NCBI GenBank assembly: GCA_020073145.1
Contig: JAIQFS010000008.1
Coordinates: 1-64,000 of the forward strand
Reading direction: 5' to 3'
Length of the DNA stretch: 64,000 bases
DNA from: Terriglobia bacterium
GTDB taxonomy: Bacteria; Acidobacteriota; Terriglobia; Bryobacterales; Bryobacteraceae
A program made the translations under genes and the position numbers. This document shows positions 42,961-52,202 of the stretch, piece by piece. Position 1 is the stretch's first letter; each line of letters opens with the position of its first letter. The notes beneath the pieces were generated by a model that saw only the letters and a list, made by a program, of their open reading frames with translations, searched no databases and was not told the DNA's origin.

Positions 42961-44353
42961 CGCGCTCTACCCGCAAGTCCGGTGGCGCTGGAGCATACCG
43001 GTCCTGCTGGGCGCCTGGGCGGCGGCCGTGGCGGTGGCTCCGAGTTTGTCTCTGAAGCTGCTGCTGGCCGTACCGGCGGTTCTGCTTCCGGTTTCCTTCT
43101 GGACGCTCGAAACGCCGGGCCGCTGGATTCCGTGCTTCTTCGCCGCGGCACTCCTGCTCCCGCCGCTCCCCTTCGCTTGGGGAGACTCGGGGCCTCATCC
43201 GAGTCTGTGGTTTGCCGGGCTCGGCTTACTGGCCGGGCTGCTGGGATTGCCACGCTGGCGCGTCCGTGTCACGGGATTGAACGCCGCGTTGGGCACGCTC
43301 CTGGTTGTGTTGCTGGCGAGTGTGGCTCCCGCCGCCATCGATTCCGGCGCCGCCATCGCCGCCGCAAGCCTGGCGCGCGTGGGGCTGTTGGCCATCGCGG
43401 TCTACATTTTCTTCTACACGGCCCAGGGCCCGGCGCCGGCCTCGCCTCCCTTCCCGGCGATCCGCAGGCTCTACTGGATTGCGGCTGCTTCCGCCCTTTT
43501 CGCCTGTATCGATTTCTACTTTCAGTTCCCCGCTCCCGCGGGCTACGGCCCGCAATTCGTCTGGCTCGATACGGCCATCGTCCGGCGCGCGCAAGGCGTA
43601 TTCTACGAAGCCAGCACGCTGGGAAATTTTTGCGCGTTCTTCCTGGTGATGATCGCGGTGTGCTGGTCGCGCCCGCGCGAGCAAGCCCCGGTTTCGCGCA
43701 AAGCCCTGCTGGCCGGCGGCGCGGTGTTCTTCACGGCGCTGGTTCTCTCGTACTCGCGGGCGTCGCTGGTGAATGTCGCGGTGGCCGGGGCGGTGCTCGG
43801 GTGGCGCAGCCGCCGGCGGTTTTCTATGGTAAAGCTGGTGCTGATGGCGGCGGCATGCGCGGCGGCCGGCGCGCTCCTGACGTGGGCCCTATTCCCCGCG
43901 CTGGCCGAGGCGTACTGGCTGCGCCTCTCGGCTTCCGCCACGTATCTGTTTTCCAGCACCGAGGGCGTGCTGTCGGGCCGGGTGGCGAGCTGGCGGACGC
44001 TGGTGGACTGGATGGGCGCTCACCCCTGGCAGACGTTGTGGGGCATCGGCTACAAGACGCTGCCGTACAGCGATCATCTGGGCGCGCCGCTGGTGGCCGA
44101 CAACATGTACCTCAGCCTGCTGGTGGAGACCGGCGTCGCCGGGCTGGGCGCGCTGCTTTGGTTGAATGGCGCGATTCTGCGCGCGGCGTGGCGGGCCTCG
44201 CGGTCCACCGCGATCGAAACCTCGTTCTGCGGAACGTGGATGCTGTGCTTCTGGGCGGGACAGACGGTGCAGATGCTTTCGGGCGATCTGCTCACCTACT
44301 GGCGCGTGCTGCCGGTGTACTTCTGGGTGCTGGCGCTCGCGGTACGCGCGTGA
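42953..44353 (+). CDS. O-antigen ligase/polymerase-like membrane protein
   Basis: 466 aa from the ATG at 42953, overlapping the wzz end; an earlier in-frame start (42842) lies within wzz. About 11 membrane helices. The periplasmic loop includes LSGRVASWRTLVDWMGAHP and ADNMYLSLLVETGVAGLG, the Wzy_C signature. Early motif YEASTLGNFCAFF and SYSRASLVN also fit. It is the second Wzy/WaaL-like protein in the locus; one may polymerise and the other ligate. The stop overlaps the next gene (GTGA). Confidence 0.8.
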   Translation: MNSALYPQVRWRWSIPVLLGAWAAAVAVAPSLSLKLLLAVPAVLLPVSFWTLETPGRWIPCFFAAALLLPPLPFAWGDSGPHPSLWFAGLGLLAGLLGLPRWRVRVTGLNAALGTLLVVLLASVAPAAIDSGAAIAAASLARVGLLAIAVYIFFYTAQGPAPASPPFPAIRRLYWIAAASALFACIDFYFQFPAPAGYGPQFVWLDTAIVRRAQGVFYEASTLGNFCAFFLVMIAVCWSRPREQAPVSRKALLAGGAVFFTALVLSYSRASLVNVAVAGAVLGWRSRRRFSMVKLVLMAAACAAAGALLTWALFPALAEAYWLRLSASATYLFSSTEGVLSGRVASWRTLVDWMGAHPWQTLWGIGYKTLPYSDHLGAPLVADNMYLSLLVETGVAGLGALLWLNGAILRAAWRASRSTAIETSFCGTWMLCFWAGQTVQMLSGDLLTYWRVLPVYFWVLALAVRA

Positions 44354-45495
44354 GAGTCCTGATTCTCGACCAGTTTAGCGAACCCGGGGGGGCGCAGCAG
44401 GAGTTGCTGCAGATGCTGGAAGCCGGGCGCGCGCGGGGCTGGGACGCGCGGGTCGGACTGCCGGGCGAAGGCGCGCTCTTCGGGAGCGCGCAGGCTCTGG
44501 GATGCGAGACGTTCCGCATTTCGTGCGGCCCGTATTCGCTGGGGCACAAGTCGGCGGCCGACATGGCGCGCTTCGTGCGGCAACTGCCCGCCGCCGCGGG
44601 TCAGATCCGCCGCCGCGCCCGCGAGTTCCGGCCGGATCTTCTTTACCTCAACGGCCCGCGCGTGCTGCCCGCCGCGGCCTTGGCCGGTCTGGGAATTCCG
44701 GCGTTGTTTCACTCGCACAGTTATGTGCCTCCGGGTATGACGCGCGAGATGGCAGGCCGGGCGCTCCGCCGACTGGGCGCCAACGTTGTGGCGTGCTGCG
44801 GCTTTGTGGGGCAGCCCTGGGAGCGGTTTGTGGCGCGGGACCGGGTGTCGGTGATCTTCAACGGCGTGGCTGGGCCGGACGAACCGGTCTTCCACTGGAA
44901 CCCCGGCGCGCCCAAGATCGGATGCATCGGGCGGATCTCTCCGGAAAAAGGCCAACTGGAGTTCATCGAGGCGGCCCGCCGGATTCACACGGCGCTACCG
45001 CAGAGCCGCTTTGCGATTTATGGGGCGCCCTTGTTCTCGAACGAGGCCGCGCGGTACGCCGACCGGGTGCGGGCGGCGGCCGGATCGCTGCCGGTCGAGT
45101 TTGCCGGCTGGACCGTCGACGTCTACCAGGTGCTGTCGGGTCTCGATTTGTTGCTGGTCCCGTCAGGGCGGCAGGAAGCGACCACCCGCGTGATCCTGGA
45201 AGCCTTTGCCGCCGGCGTGCCGGCGATCGCGTTCCGGGCGGGCGGCATTCCGGAAGTGGTGGAGGACGGCCGCACGGGATTCCTGGTGGATTCCGCGCGG
45301 GAGATGGCGGAGTGCGCGCTCACCTTGCTCTCCGGCGATCCCGCGCGCATGTGTGCGGTTTCTCAGGCCGCGCGGGAGAGCTGGTGCGCCCGCTTCACTC
45401 TGGAGCACTACCAGCAGCAACTACTGGCAGCGCTGGAGGCTGCCGCACGGTCTTCGGATCTGCCAGCAAGGCGCGAAGCAGACCGGCGGAAGTGA
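44350..45495 (+). CDS. Glycosyltransferase family 4 protein
   Basis: 381 aa from a GTG that overlaps the ligase stop. GT-B fold: the N-terminal Rossmann begins VRVLILDQFSEPGGAQQELL with the GG loop. The hinge is IGCIGRISPEKGQLEFIEAA. The nucleotide-sugar site has PSGRQEATTRVILEAFAAGVP and the following AGGIPEVVEDGRTG. It adds a sugar to the lipid-linked repeat unit on the cytosolic side. Its 3' end overlaps the convergent nucleotidyltransferase-MFS gene by about 100 bp, an unusually long tail-to-tail overlap. Confidence 0.88.
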   Translation: MRVLILDQFSEPGGAQQELLQMLEAGRARGWDARVGLPGEGALFGSAQALGCETFRISCGPYSLGHKSAADMARFVRQLPAAAGQIRRRAREFRPDLLYLNGPRVLPAAALAGLGIPALFHSHSYVPPGMTREMAGRALRRLGANVVACCGFVGQPWERFVARDRVSVIFNGVAGPDEPVFHWNPGAPKIGCIGRISPEKGQLEFIEAARRIHTALPQSRFAIYGAPLFSNEAARYADRVRAAAGSLPVEFAGWTVDVYQVLSGLDLLLVPSGRQEATTRVILEAFAAGVPAIAFRAGGIPEVVEDGRTGFLVDSAREMAECALTLLSGDPARMCAVSQAARESWCARFTLEHYQQQLLAALEAAARSSDLPARREADRRK

Positions 45496-47785
45496 CCGCG
45501 AGCGCCGCCGCACCCGCCAGCACCACCCCGTACCCAAACCGGGCCAGGAGTTGGCCCGCGCCGAACGCGGCGAGGGCCTGGGCCGAGAACCCCACCAGGT
45601 AGGTGAGCGCGGAAGCGCCGCCGCGCTCGTCTTCCGCCACGCGGTTCATCAGCAGGGTGTTCATACCGGGCTCGCTCATCCATTGGAACGACATGTAGGC
45701 GGCGTAGACCAGCACGGCCGCGCCGCCCGGCGGCTGCGCGCCCAGACCGCCGAGGCCCAGCGCGGTGGCGGCCATCATCCCCACGATTCCGTTCAATAAG
45801 CCAGCGCGGCGAATCACCCAGGGCGCCAGCAGGACGGTTGCGACCTGCACCAGCTGCGATCCCGAGAACACGTTACCAATGCGCTCGACGGAGAAGCCCA
45901 GGCGCGCGAAGTAGACGTTGTTGAACGGATTGAACGCGCCGGTGGCCAGCTGCCAGATGGCGAACGGGATCAGGAAGCGCAGTAGAAATCCGCTGCGCGG
46001 GTAGACGCGGGCGCGCTCGCGCGCGGGCCGAGGCGGCGCTCGGAGCCGCAGCGCGGGCAGGACCGCGAGAGCCGTCAGCGCCGCGGAGACGAGCAGGACC
46101 GTCTGTTTCCCGTGCAGCCACAGCGGCAAGCGCCCGCCCAGCCAGTTGCCCACAATGCCGGTAGCGAACATGGTGGCGAAGAATACGCTGAAGGCGGTGG
46201 GCCGCAGTTTCTCGCTGACGGCGCCGGCAATCATAGGGGTCAGCAGGACGGCCCAAACCGAGAAGATGGCGCCGCTCAGAAAAGCCAGGCCGGCGAGCGG
46301 GAGCCGCGCTCCGATGACGGCGCGGAACACTTCAATCACCGCGGTTGCCGCGAAGGTGGCAAGCAACGTGTTGCGCATGCCGAAGCGGCGCGCCAGATAG
46401 GCGGCGGGGAGCGTACCGGCCACGCTGCCCACGCGCGAAGCCCCGTTGATGATGCCCAGGAAGTCCTCGCGGAAGCCGAGGTCCAGCAGAAACAGGTTGT
46501 AGAGCAGGACGAAGATGAACAGGGCGAAGTTGAACAGCACGGCGGCGCCGAGAAAGATCCAGAACTGCTCGCCCAGGCGGTTGGTATGCCACCACCAGCG
46601 CGCGCCGGAGAGGGCGGCGCGCGGCAGGGCGAGGGCATGGTGGCGGAGCCGCGACCGGGCGTAGGCGGCCCCTCCCGCGGCCGGCCGGTTCAAGGGCAAG
46701 AGCCGCCGCCGCGCGACGCTCCAGGCATCGGCACGGGAGTCCAACAGGCTGAGGTGGAGCCACAACTCCTCTTTGTTGGGATGGAAGGGGGAGGTGGCGG
46801 GCGCTGTGGCGAATCGGGCAAACCAGTCTTGGGAGTCCGCCGGCAACTCTTCGATGGCCTCGGCGGCAATCGGGTGCAGGCGGCACCCGAACCACTCTGC
46901 GGCCAGGCGGAAGATGACGGCTTCGAGACGCCGCAGCCCGGGATGGTGGAGTGCGCGCCACTCGCTCCACCACGCGGCGTCTTCGGCGCGCGCCTGGAGG
47001 AGGCTGGCGATCTCGTACACGTGGAAGGGGCTCACGCTGCCGCGGAGCAAGTGGCGGAGGGCATGAAGCGCGGCATAGCCGAGCGCGTCGGCCGGATGAA
47101 GCACGCCGATCTCGATGCCGGCGATGCGGCGGGTGGCGCGGCGGTCCCAGAACCGACCCACGCCGGGCGCGGGCAGACGCTCCAGCCGGTCATTCCAGAA
47201 CTGAAAATGGAGCTCGACGCTGAGTGGGATGTCGACATCGAAGAAATCGCCGCGCCACGACCAAGCGGTTTTACGAACGAGCACCGGCAGGTGGTCGGTG
47301 GGGAAGCGCTCCATGTCTTCGGCGGACTCGTATCCCGCGGCCAGCAGAGCGTCGCGCGCCGCGTAGATGCCGCCGGGAGGAAGGAAGAGGTCGATGTCAT
47401 ACTGCACGCGCTCTTCGGGCCGCCCGCCGAAGAGGGCGCTATGAGTGAGGCCTTTCAAGGCTACGAATTCCGCGCCGGCAGCGGCGAGCCGGCTTGCGAG
47501 TTCGCGGTAGGTTTCTTCCGTGCGCGCCAGCCGTTCGAGGTTGCCGGCGGCATCGCGATCGAGGCGCTCGCGAACCCAGGGCGGCAAGGCGCCGAATGCC
47601 CGGCTGCGCAGGGCGAGGGTCAGCCGCGAGCGGTCGCAGAAGTCGAGGGCCTCGCGCCACTCCGGTTCGGTGAGGCGGCCAAGCGCCTCCACGCGGGGTT
47701 CGGCGAGATGCAGCGCCGCCAGGGCCGCCGCCGCGCCCGGCGGCAGCTTGTTGCAATTCGGCCAGGGGTTCGGCACCGCAGTCAC
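45395..47785 (-). CDS. Nucleotidyltransferase-family domain fused to an MFS transporter
   Basis: 796 aa. Residues 1 to about 380 match the uncharacterised nucleotidyltransferase family (NTP_transf_5 type): KGLTHSALFGG with K111, the acidic DIDLF pair D130/D132, then VDIPLSVELHFQFW. From about 405 to 780 there are 12 hydrophobic helices with the MFS loop motif AAYLARRFGMRN between helices 2 and 3. Both halves lie in one uninterrupted frame. NTP_transf_5 proteins elsewhere occur near HprK-like kinases in peptide-modification and polysaccharide loci, and such a kinase lies at 51134. A fusion to a transporter is unfamiliar to me. GTG start. Confidence 0.75.
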   Translation of the reverse strand: MTAVPNPWPNCNKLPPGAAAALAALHLAEPRVEALGRLTEPEWREALDFCDRSRLTLALRSRAFGALPPWVRERLDRDAAGNLERLARTEETYRELASRLAAAGAEFVALKGLTHSALFGGRPEERVQYDIDLFLPPGGIYAARDALLAAGYESAEDMERFPTDHLPVLVRKTAWSWRGDFFDVDIPLSVELHFQFWNDRLERLPAPGVGRFWDRRATRRIAGIEIGVLHPADALGYAALHALRHLLRGSVSPFHVYEIASLLQARAEDAAWWSEWRALHHPGLRRLEAVIFRLAAEWFGCRLHPIAAEAIEELPADSQDWFARFATAPATSPFHPNKEELWLHLSLLDSRADAWSVARRRLLPLNRPAAGGAAYARSRLRHHALALPRAALSGARWWWHTNRLGEQFWIFLGAAVLFNFALFIFVLLYNLFLLDLGFREDFLGIINGASRVGSVAGTLPAAYLARRFGMRNTLLATFAATAVIEVFRAVIGARLPLAGLAFLSGAIFSVWAVLLTPMIAGAVSEKLRPTAFSVFFATMFATGIVGNWLGGRLPLWLHGKQTVLLVSAALTALAVLPALRLRAPPRPARERARVYPRSGFLLRFLIPFAIWQLATGAFNPFNNVYFARLGFSVERIGNVFSGSQLVQVATVLLAPWVIRRAGLLNGIVGMMAATALGLGGLGAQPPGGAAVLVYAAYMSFQWMSEPGMNTLLMNRVAEDERGGASALTYLVGFSAQALAAFGAGQLLARFGYGVVLAGAAALAVTSAGLLRALLADPKTVRQPPALPVVAAGSAPE

Positions 47786-47938
47786 GGTTTCACCGCCGAG
47801 GCGCGGAGGCGCCGCGAAAACCTCGCCGGGGAGCGGACTTTTCCCTGAGGGCGCAGAGGAGGCAGGGAGCGCGGAGCGAGACCTCGCTTCGATTCCCGGC
47901 GGCTCTGCGAATCGGTGGAACGTCGTCCATGCGTCGGT

Positions 47939-50900
47939 CTAGAAATCGTACCGCAGAGCGAACTGCATGCGCCGAGGGGCGCCGGAGGTGAGGATCTGGC
48001 CAAAGAACGGGCCGAAGTCGGGATTGGGCACGGGAATTCCCCAGTTCGGATGGTTGAAGGTGTTGAAGGTCTCGGCCCGGAACTGCAAGGTCTGGCCCTC
48101 GCGAACGCGGAACCGGCGCTGCAGGGCGAGGTCGAAGATGTTGTTGCCGGGGCCCAGGATGGTGTCGCGCCCTGCATTGCCGAAGGTGAAGGGCGCGGGG
48201 GCGGTGAAGGCCGCGGTGTTAAAGAAGTGGCCGGCGGTCTGCTGGTCGCGCGGCAGCGCGACGCTCTGGCCGGGAACCAGGTCGGGGCGGTTGGGCGTGC
48301 CGGAGTTGGCGATGTCCAGGCCGAAGTAGAAGGGGTTCTCGGGTGTCCCGTCTTGCAGGGTCACGGTGCCGCTCACCGACCAGCGGCGCAACAGGGGGCC
48401 GGCGAAGCGCGCGTCCGGCAGCGCGTAGACGTAGCCGGCGCTGACGCGCCGTCCGGGATTGTCGAACGAGAGACCGCGCTCGAGCCGCAGGTTCCGCTCA
48501 TCCTGGGCGCCGACGCTATCGAACAAGCCGGGAATGACGCTATCGGCGTCATCGATGGACTTGGACCACACGAAGCTGGCGAGCAGCGAGAACCGGCTCG
48601 ACAGGTTCTTCTCCACCTTCACCTGCAGCGAGTTGTAGGACGAATTGGCGATGTGCTGGCGTTGAATGATTTTGCCGAGCGAGGGGAAGGTGCGGAGGGA
48701 TTGCAGGTCGCCGGGGCGCGGCGGCAGGTTCTCCCCGGTCTCGACATGGGCGGTCGTGTTGAACTGGCGGTAGCGCCCGAGCTTGGTTCCCTTCGAACCG
48801 AGGTAAGCGACTTCCAGCAGCATGCGGCCGGGAAGCTCGCGCTGCAGGCTGGCGTTCCACTGCTGCACGTAGGGGGTTTGCGCGTGCGGGTCAACGCCGA
48901 AATAGCTGGGGAATCCGGTGGCCGCGGTTTTCGGGAAACCGTCGCGCGTGGTCAGGACGGGCGCGTTGGCGCCTTGCGTTTCGTTGACTTCGTTGAGCAA
49001 GCCGTTGAGGAGCAGGTCGTAGCTTTCGACGGCGATTTCGGAATTGAAGTAGACACCGTAGCCGGCGCGGAACACAAAGAGCTTAGGCACACGCCAGGCC
49101 AGCCCCACCCGCGGCGCGAAGTTGTTGCGGTCCGGGGCGGTGGCGGAGCTGACGGGCACGAGGCGGGGCGGGCCGGGCAGGGTGGAATAGTCGAGGTTGA
49201 GCAGCTTGCCGCGCGCCTCGGTATACGGCGCGGCGTATTCGTAGCGCAGGCCCAGGTTGAGAGTGAGGCTGGGGCTGAGCCGCCAGTCGTCCTGGACATA
49301 GGCGGCGGAAACGCTTTGCCGCAGATAGGCCTGACCGGATCCGCTGGTGCGGGTGGTTTCCTGGGGAAAGCCGAGCAGGAAGTCGGCGAAGGGATCGCCG
49401 CTGTTGATCCCCGAACCATCCGCGCTGGTGAAGACGCCGGTGTAGGTGTATTGGCCGCGGGTCAGGTTGCTCTGCAAGTAGTTCAACTGGAAATGCAGAA
49501 GGTCTCCGCCGAATTTGAGGGTGTGGCGTCCGCGGACGAGCGAGAGGCCGTCGGAAGCCTGCCACAGGTTGTCGCGCTGCACCTGGGGAAGGGACGGGGA
49601 ATCCGTGACCATGGAATAGTTGGTGACGTTGAAGTAGGGGAGGCCGAAGCTGAAGGGATCGGTGGGCGGCTGGGCCAGGCCGAGTTGCTGCGCCACATTG
49701 ACGCGGAAGGCGGTTTCCGGCACGTCGAACAGGCGGAGGCGGGTGAAGGAGAAGCGCGTCTGGTTGATCCACGCGGTTCCGCTGGCCGTGTACGAGAGGG
49801 CTGCCTGTTGCGCGCGCACCTGCTCGGAGGTGGGCAGCAGCGGGAACGAGCCGGCCACGCGATTGCTCTCGCCATTGAAGGTGTAGCGGGCCGTGAAGGA
49901 TCTGTGATTGGCGAACTGGTGGTCGATGCGGCCGGAGGCGCTGTCGTTGGGATAGTCGTTGGGGGTAGCGTCGCGGTAGTTGCCGCCGGCGCTATTGGGG
50001 AGCGGTTCGTACTGCGCCAGGAATTTGGTGGCGATGGGGTCGATGCGGGTCTGGGGAATCTGGTTGTTGGCAAAGGGGGTGCGCGCGCCGGTGGCGGAGT
50101 CGAGGCTGAGCGGATCGTAGATGGGGGTCTGGGCGAAACTGCCGCCGCGCGTGGTCTGGTCCGGCACCAGGGCGAGGGCCGAGGTTCCGGAGTTCTGCCG
50201 CTGCCCTTCGTAGATTCCGTAGAAGAAGGTGTTCGGCAAGACGGGAAGGGGGCCGCCCAGGGAAGCGCCGAACTGGTTCTGGCGAAAGATGGGGCGCGGC
50301 AGGGCGGGGTCGTCGAAGAAGTTGCGGGCGTCGGTGGCCTCGTTGGAGAAGTACTCGAACGCGCTGCCATGGAAGGCCTTGGTGCCGGACTTGGTGACCA
50401 CGTCGATGGCGCCGCCGCCGGCTTGGGGAAACTCGGCGGGGGCGAGCGAAGACTGGATATGAAATTCCTGCACCGAATCCATGGGCGGATAGACCGCGAT
50501 GGCGAAGGTGTTGCGGTCGGTATCGTAAGCGCCATCGAGCACGAAGGCATTCATGGTGGAACGGGCGCCGTTGATGGGGGGGTTGAGGGCGACGGAGCCG
50601 CGGGAGCCTTCCTGGATGTCGTTGTTGACGTCGTGCACGAAGCCGCCGAGCTGGCGCGGGATGGCGCCGGGGCCGAGGGTGACGAGCGAAACGACGTTGC
50701 GGGAGGCCAGGGGCAGGTCGGCGATTTTGGAGTTGTCCAGGCGATACCCCACGGAAGCGTCTTCGGTATTGACGGGGGAGACGGCGGCAGCCACGGTGAC
50801 GCGCTCCTGGCTGGATCCCACGGCCAGCCGGATCTCCTGGCGGGCCGTCTGGTTGACTTCCAGGGCGAGCCCGTCCGCCTGGTAATCGCGGAATCCCGAC

Positions 50901-51130
50901 TTGCGCGCGCTGAGGGTATAGGTTCCCGGAGCGAGATCGCTCAACACGAAAGCGCCGCGCGCATCGGTGACGGTGGCGCGGGAGAAGCCGGTGGCCGCTT
51001 GTGCCGCCACCACTGCGGCTCCGGCGACGGCGGCGGAAGATTCATCGGTGACGGTTCCGGCAAGCGTTGCCGAGGACACCTGGGCGGACACAACCGCGGC
51101 GAAGGAGAGCAGCAAGAGTACCAGTTTCAT
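47939..51130 (-). CDS. Oar-like TonB-dependent outer-membrane receptor
   Basis: 1063 aa. The signal peptide MKLVLLLLSFAAVVSAQ is followed by a carboxypeptidase-regulatory beta-sandwich (about 20-100, LAGTVTDESSAAVAGAAVV; LAPGTYTLSARKSGF). A plug domain (about 110-240) and a long beta-barrel follow, ending in MQFALRYDF with terminal Phe. This architecture is greatly expanded in acidobacteria and related to myxobacterial Oar. It probably imports or secretes a polymer or peptide. It starts 3 nt after the HprK-like gene and is certainly co-transcribed with it. Confidence 0.88.
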   Translation of the reverse strand: MKLVLLLLSFAAVVSAQVSSATLAGTVTDESSAAVAGAAVVAAQAATGFSRATVTDARGAFVLSDLAPGTYTLSARKSGFRDYQADGLALEVNQTARQEIRLAVGSSQERVTVAAAVSPVNTEDASVGYRLDNSKIADLPLASRNVVSLVTLGPGAIPRQLGGFVHDVNNDIQEGSRGSVALNPPINGARSTMNAFVLDGAYDTDRNTFAIAVYPPMDSVQEFHIQSSLAPAEFPQAGGGAIDVVTKSGTKAFHGSAFEYFSNEATDARNFFDDPALPRPIFRQNQFGASLGGPLPVLPNTFFYGIYEGQRQNSGTSALALVPDQTTRGGSFAQTPIYDPLSLDSATGARTPFANNQIPQTRIDPIATKFLAQYEPLPNSAGGNYRDATPNDYPNDSASGRIDHQFANHRSFTARYTFNGESNRVAGSFPLLPTSEQVRAQQAALSYTASGTAWINQTRFSFTRLRLFDVPETAFRVNVAQQLGLAQPPTDPFSFGLPYFNVTNYSMVTDSPSLPQVQRDNLWQASDGLSLVRGRHTLKFGGDLLHFQLNYLQSNLTRGQYTYTGVFTSADGSGINSGDPFADFLLGFPQETTRTSGSGQAYLRQSVSAAYVQDDWRLSPSLTLNLGLRYEYAAPYTEARGKLLNLDYSTLPGPPRLVPVSSATAPDRNNFAPRVGLAWRVPKLFVFRAGYGVYFNSEIAVESYDLLLNGLLNEVNETQGANAPVLTTRDGFPKTAATGFPSYFGVDPHAQTPYVQQWNASLQRELPGRMLLEVAYLGSKGTKLGRYRQFNTTAHVETGENLPPRPGDLQSLRTFPSLGKIIQRQHIANSSYNSLQVKVEKNLSSRFSLLASFVWSKSIDDADSVIPGLFDSVGAQDERNLRLERGLSFDNPGRRVSAGYVYALPDARFAGPLLRRWSVSGTVTLQDGTPENPFYFGLDIANSGTPNRPDLVPGQSVALPRDQQTAGHFFNTAAFTAPAPFTFGNAGRDTILGPGNNIFDLALQRRFRVREGQTLQFRAETFNTFNHPNWGIPVPNPDFGPFFGQILTSGAPRRMQFALRYDF

Positions 51131-51133
51131 GAA

Positions 51134-52108
51134 TTATTCCAAGAGATGGGAGAGGAGCTCGATTCCCTCGCCCAGGGACCGATACCGCAGGCGATAGGAG
51201 GGCACGGCGCTCAGCCGTTCGAGGGTGCGTTGGCGAACGGCGTCGACTTCATCGCCGTAAGACGGGGAATCGCGCAACAGAGAATCGACGGCGGCGGACG
51301 GCGGCATTGCCTCGGCGCGGGCGGCACCGTCGCTGTGGCGGTCGAGAAAAACCAGGCAGCGGACGGGGCAGCGGGTCGCGGTCTGAATGCGCGGGAATTG
51401 GCCGAGCGGAAGTTCCATGGCGAGCTTGCCATTGGGGCGAGCGCGCTCCGCCCAGCCGGCCAGTTCCGGGAACAGCAGCGGCGCGTCGCCCCGCAAACGA
51501 ATTTGCCGCGACTTGCCGAGCGCCATCCGGTCACCGGACTCGGGCAGCAGCCAAGTGCAGTCGTCGGCGATATAGGTCCAGCCCACGCGAGCGCAGGCGA
51601 AGGAGAGGGTGCTCTTTCCGGCGCCCGATGGCCCGCAGAGGAGCGCCCCCGAGCCGTTTCGGGCCACGCACGCAGCGTGCACCGGCACCAGATAGCGCTG
51701 GGCCAGCAGCGTGTAGCCCAGCGACTCGATAAAGAACCAGCGCAGCCACGCGTGGTCGGCAGCGGTCTGCGACGAGACGCAGACGTAGGCGAACAAGGAC
51801 TGGAGGTCCGCGACGGCGAAATTGTCAGGGTCGGAAACCACGGAGTAAAGATGGCCTTGGCTGCGGAAGGACGGTTGGGGCGCCAGGACGCCGTCGGGCC
51901 GGACGATGACGCGCATTTCGATGGGGGGGCGGTCGAATTGGAGCGAGTCAGGCCCCCAGCATTCGGCGACCGCGTCGATCACCTCGCGCGAGTTGGTGGC
52001 CAGATTGAGTCGAAAACCCAACGGGTAGTGGGCGGCCCGGAGAGGGAGATCGAGGTGACGTAGCAACGGATCCAACAGGCTCATTTCCAGGCCCGGCGAT
52101 TTCCCCAT
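51134..52108 (-). CDS. HPr-kinase-like protein (HprK-related kinase)
   Basis: 324 aa. The kinase core has H144 in VPVHAACVARNG, Walker A GPSGAGKST at 159-167, and IADDCTWL with D182/D183, as in the catalytic domain of HPr kinase/phosphorylase. The N-terminal 130 residues differ from HprK and resemble the extra domain of HprK-related kinases found beside PqqD-like chaperones and NTP_transf_5 proteins. No PqqD-like gene or HPr is seen here. In peptide loci such kinases phosphorylate a precursor; the substrate here is unknown. First gene of a unit with the Oar receptor. Confidence 0.8.
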   Translation of the reverse strand: MGKSPGLEMSLLDPLLRHLDLPLRAAHYPLGFRLNLATNSREVIDAVAECWGPDSLQFDRPPIEMRVIVRPDGVLAPQPSFRSQGHLYSVVSDPDNFAVADLQSLFAYVCVSSQTAADHAWLRWFFIESLGYTLLAQRYLVPVHAACVARNGSGALLCGPSGAGKSTLSFACARVGWTYIADDCTWLLPESGDRMALGKSRQIRLRGDAPLLFPELAGWAERARPNGKLAMELPLGQFPRIQTATRCPVRCLVFLDRHSDGAARAEAMPPSAAVDSLLRDSPSYGDEVDAVRQRTLERLSAVPSYRLRYRSLGEGIELLSHLLE

Positions 52109-52191
52109 AAGACCTTGATATCACAGGGGTAATCGTTACAATGGTAAAAATATCGGCGACTCTGCCGCAAGGCGGGGCGACCGCTGTACCC

Positions 52192-52197
52192 TATGTT
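52192..52197 (+). promoter_or_regulatory. -10-like element (TATGTT) 5 nt before a glycosyltransferase start
   Basis: TATGTT ends at 52197 and the ATG is at 52203. Only ACAGG lies between, too close to act as a good ribosome-binding site, so a leaderless message is possible. Confidence 0.35.
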
Positions 52198-52202
52198 ACA
52201 GG

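Noticed and set aside
42982-44349. Upstream extension of the glycosyltransferase at 44350
   Set aside because: The extra 456 codons are a shadow frame of the O-antigen-ligase-like gene.
46112-47848. Open frame of 578 codons on the plus strand
   Set aside because: Antisense to the nucleotidyltransferase-MFS gene, whose motifs in both halves are clear.
47915-52063. Open frame of 1382 codons on the plus strand
   Set aside because: It is antisense to the Oar receptor and HprK-like genes, which have signal peptide, domain motifs and proper starts. Its translation is low-complexity Gly/Ala/Glu/Val with no motif, as expected from a GC-rich antisense frame.
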